A stretch of 64,000 nucleotides of DNA from Bradyrhizobium sp. AZCC 1693 (GTDB taxonomy: Bacteria; Pseudomonadota; Alphaproteobacteria; Rhizobiales; Xanthobacteraceae), in NCBI RefSeq assembly GCF_036924745.1, contig NZ_JAZHSD010000001.1, positions 5,022,001-5,086,000 on the forward strand, in the 5' to 3' direction. A program made the position numbers and the translations under genes. Numbering within the stretch: position 1 is the first letter of the stretch; every line of letters begins with the position of its first letter. Of this stretch, positions 57,300 to 64,000 are shown one piece after another. The notes under the pieces are model-generated. The model saw nothing but the letters and a program-made list of their open reading frames with translations. It was not told where the DNA came from and did not search any database.

Positions 57300-57736
57300 C
57301 GATAATACTTCATCATAAAGCCGATCTTCGGTTCGAGCTCTTCCTTCTCGAACACAAAACCTTCGCGTTCGTACCAGCGCCACGCTTTTTCATTCTCGCG
57401 CACGCAGCGCAGCCAGATTTCGTCAGGCATATGATGCCGCGTGAAGGCAAGCAATTGGCGCCCGAGACCATTGCCCTGATACTCCGGAGCGACAAATAGC
57501 TGGTCGAGATAGCTGTCGGGCAAATGTATCGTGAGCATCGCAGCCAGTTTTCCGTTGTCGTCGGCAACGTAGAGGCTCGAGCCCTTCTCCACTCCCATCG
57601 CGACACGCGCGCGCAACCTTGCGAGCAGGGAATCGCTGGCGTCTTCCAGTCCGGTCGATACCCAACTGTTCATCCAGACCCGCGCTACTTCGTCATATTC
57701 GTCGGAGCGGGCAGGGCGGATCACGGGCTCAGGCAT
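57281..57736 (-). CDS. GNAT family N-acetyltransferase
   Basis: A 151-residue acetyltransferase. The acetyl-CoA motif is QLFVAPEYQGNGLGRQLLAF, a close match to the GNAT V/I-x-P-x-x-Q/R-G-x-G-x-G/A consensus. The following VRENEKAWRWYEREGFVFEKEE is the motif B segment. The ATG at 57736 starts MPEPVIRPARSDEYDEVARVW. Acceptor unknown. Confidence 0.9.
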   Translation of the reverse strand: MPEPVIRPARSDEYDEVARVWMNSWVSTGLEDASDSLLARLRARVAMGVEKGSSLYVADDNGKLAAMLTIHLPDSYLDQLFVAPEYQGNGLGRQLLAFTRHHMPDEIWLRCVRENEKAWRWYEREGFVFEKEELEPKIGFMMKYYRWKKSD

Positions 57737-57879
57737 GGCAAACTTCCAGGCTTCTCTTGCGACGGTCGGATTCGAGGCCGGCCCGTCCCCCATGAACATG
57801 GGAGGACAATGCCGCTGCGCACGGTGCACTTTCGGCCGTAACGGCCATGTCCGCAATGCCTCCATGCAAGGTATCCGCG

Positions 57880-58190
57880 CGGCCGCTTCTACGGCTTTCA
57901 CGGAGGAAGTGGCGTTGCTGACGCGCTGGATTCGCTCGCATCTGCCGACAAGCGCGGCCGGTTACAATCTTCTCAACAACCGGCTGCAGATATCAGCGGC
58001 GTTTGCGGCCGGCAGCGACAGCTTCGTCACCACGGCGTTCAGCCAGTCGCCCTGGCTCTATTCGGCGAGCATCGGACTGGCCTCGCAGCGAACGGAGAAG
58101 CTGGATCTCAGCGTGCGATACGGCGTGCAAGCCAGCCCTTCCGGGTCTCTGAATCAGACGGGATCGTTCACGCTCAGGATAAAGCTTTAG
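57880..58190 (+). pseudogene. Possible C-terminal remnant of an outer-membrane beta-barrel protein
   Basis: The frame ends in alternating polar/hydrophobic strands (FVTTAFSQSPWLYSASIGLA, KLDLSVRYGVQASPSG, TGSFTLRIKL) like the last strands of an autotransporter or porin barrel with a hydrophobic final residue. The N-terminal half of the open frame has no such pattern. It looks like a leftover 3' end rather than a gene. Assignment is tentative. Confidence 0.3.
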
Positions 58191-58232
58191 TGCGCGTTCG
58201 GCGCGGGCCGCGCCGCAGTGCCGTCAGGCCTT

Positions 58233-61412
<3,180 letters not shown>

Positions 61413-61464
61413 GGCTCTGCGACAAGGCACTTGCGCTGTTTGCGCGGAGCCATCCAGAAAAACG

Positions 61465-61492
61465 AAAAGGGCGGCCGAGAGGCCGCCCTTTT
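61465..61492. terminator. Bidirectional terminator between katG and sod
   Basis: A 12-bp perfect stem AAAAGGGCGGCC / GGCCGCCCTTTT with a GAGA loop gives a T-run in both directions. It serves the convergent katG and superoxide dismutase genes. Confidence 0.93.
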
Positions 61493-61506
61493 CACATGGT
61501 ATGCGA

Positions 61507-62256
61507 TCAGGCGCCGAGCGTGCCGGCCTTCGCCGCCGCATAGCGCTCGGCGATCTTGGCCCAGTTCACGGTATTCCACCACGCCTTGAGATAATCGGCG
61601 CGGCGGTTCTGGTAGTTCAGGTAATAGGCGTGCTCCCAGACGTCGTTGCCCATCAAAGCGCGCTTGCCGTCCATCATCGGGTTGTCCTGGTTCGGGCGGG
61701 TCTCGATCGCGAGCTTGCCGTCCTTGCTGACAGTGACGAACACCCACCCCGAACCAAACTGGCGTCCGCCGGCGGCGTTGAACTCGTTCTGGAATTTTTC
61801 CATGCCGCCGAGGTCGCGGTCGATCGCGGCCAGCACCTCGCCCTCCGGCTTGCCGCCGTTCGGGCCCATGATTTCCCAGAACATGGTGTGGTTGGCGTGG
61901 CCGCCGAGATTGTTACGGACGGTGAATTTGATGCTGTCGTCCAGCGCGTTCAGGTTGCCGAGCACATCCTCGATCTTCGCCGTTCCCAACTGCGGATTGG
62001 TCTTGGCGACATTGTTGAGGTTGGCGACATAGGCGGCGTGGTGCTTGTCGTGATGGATTTCCATCGTCTTGGCGTCGATATGCGGTTCGAACGCATTGGT
62101 CGGATAGGTGAGCGGCGGCAGCGTGAAGGGGCCGGTTGCGGCGGCGGGCGCCGGGGCAGGAGCGGCCGCCTGCGCAAAGACAAGGCGGGGGGCTGCAGCA
62201 ACGGCCGCAATACCGGTTGCCGCAAACATCAGATGGCGCCGGGACATGGATGACAT
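61507..62256 (-). CDS. Superoxide dismutase (Fe/Mn family) with Tat signal
   Basis: A 249-residue exported dismutase. The N-terminus MSSMSRRHLMFAATGIAAV is a twin-arginine signal ending near FAQA, followed by a 20-residue Ala/Pro linker. Metal ligands are visible in MEIHHDKHHAAYV, GGHANHTMFWEIMGPNGG and VWEHAYYLNYQNRRADYL. Tat export implies a periplasmic enzyme that folds with its metal in the cytoplasm. GGAG precedes the ATG at 62256; the 70-codon upstream extension is unsupported. Iron versus manganese is not settled. Confidence 0.94.
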   Translation of the reverse strand: MSSMSRRHLMFAATGIAAVAAAPRLVFAQAAAPAPAPAAATGPFTLPPLTYPTNAFEPHIDAKTMEIHHDKHHAAYVANLNNVAKTNPQLGTAKIEDVLGNLNALDDSIKFTVRNNLGGHANHTMFWEIMGPNGGKPEGEVLAAIDRDLGGMEKFQNEFNAAGGRQFGSGWVFVTVSKDGKLAIETRPNQDNPMMDGKRALMGNDVWEHAYYLNYQNRRADYLKAWWNTVNWAKIAERYAAAKAGTLGA

Positions 62257-62432
62257 CGACTTCTCCTTACCTGTAGATGAACTGGGTGAATATGCGTGGA
62301 CGAACGCCGTAAACCGCTGCGCGCGACAAGCTACCGGCGGCGGGTGGGATCGGGTTTCGTTTTCTGCCCTCGTGAGCCTGCGACGTAATCGCACAGGTGC
62401 TGCGACCCCGGCAATGTAACTCAGGCCGGCAA

Positions 62433-62459
62433 CAAAAAAGGGCGGCCGTTCGGCCGCCC
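62433..62459 (-). terminator. Rho-independent terminator of pnp
   Basis: On the minus strand an 8-bp GGGCGGCC / GGCCGCCC stem is followed by six T (plus-strand A at 62434-62439). It lies 24 bp past the pnp stop. Confidence 0.93.
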
Positions 62460-62482
62460 CCTTGTTCACATTTTTGCGATCG

Positions 62483-64000
<1,518 letters not shown>

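Overview
The window looks like core chromosome of a Bradyrhizobium-type alphaproteobacterium (Nitrobacteraceae). It is GC-rich. It carries an Irr regulator with the GCPWHDV heme motif at Cys29, a tyrosine-type DivL, an accD without its zinc ribbon, and gene order typical of Rhizobiales (trpFBA-accD-folC; divL-tsaE/amgK-pilZ-murU-addB-addA-trxA; dut-coaBC-ubiB-ubiE/mutM). Dispersed palindromic intergenic repeats of the kind common in these genomes recur about every 5-10 kb.

Layout. 0-1 kb: a heat-shock operon (hsp20 and a DUF1150 gene) behind a sigma-32-like promoter and a ROSE-like RNA thermometer. 1-5.3 kb: a complete sn-glycerol-3-phosphate ABC importer (ugpBAEC). 5.6-8.2 kb: a CaiB-type CoA-transferase, the ohr/ohrR peroxide pair with palindromic operators, and tRNA-Ala(GGC). 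8.3-16.2 kb: FYDLN protein, aroA, a remnant of a two-gene cassette, cmk, rpsA, sppA, ihfB and lapA. 16.3-21.4 kb: trpF-trpB-trpA, accD, folC. 21.7-29.6 kb: a phosphoesterase, trxA and the AddAB recombination nuclease.

29.6-32.4 kb is an accessory insertion between addB and murU. It carries a serine-hydrolase (beta-lactamase/penicillin-binding fold) protein whose C-terminus is a complete ClpS N-degron adaptor domain. This is the most unusual gene in the window. 32.4-38 kb resumes the core operon: murU, a PilZ protein, a TsaE-AmgK fusion and divL, linking cell-wall recycling, tRNA modification and cell-cycle control. 38-43.9 kb: dut, a coaBC with a ribbon-helix-helix antitoxin-like N-terminus, ubiB, ubiE, mutM and a GNAT.

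44-52 kb is mixed: an orphan ParA-like ATPase, a gamma-glutamyltransferase with an internal deletion, a trypsin-like pseudoprotease, moeB, an aldo/keto reductase divergent from a LysR regulator, a D-2-hydroxyacid dehydrogenase and an SH3 protein. 52.2-56.1 kb: irr divergent from fabA-fabB, followed by fabV where rhizobia usually have fabI. 56.1-62.3 kb: GST, GNAT, a small unknown gene, then a peroxide/superoxide block (oxyR divergent from katG, with a Tat-exported superoxide dismutase convergent to katG). The window ends inside pnp.

Start sites were chosen from ribosome binding sites, family N-termini and stop/start overlaps. Many upstream extensions of open frames were trimmed on that basis. 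Functional calls rest on recognised motifs only; no database search was run.
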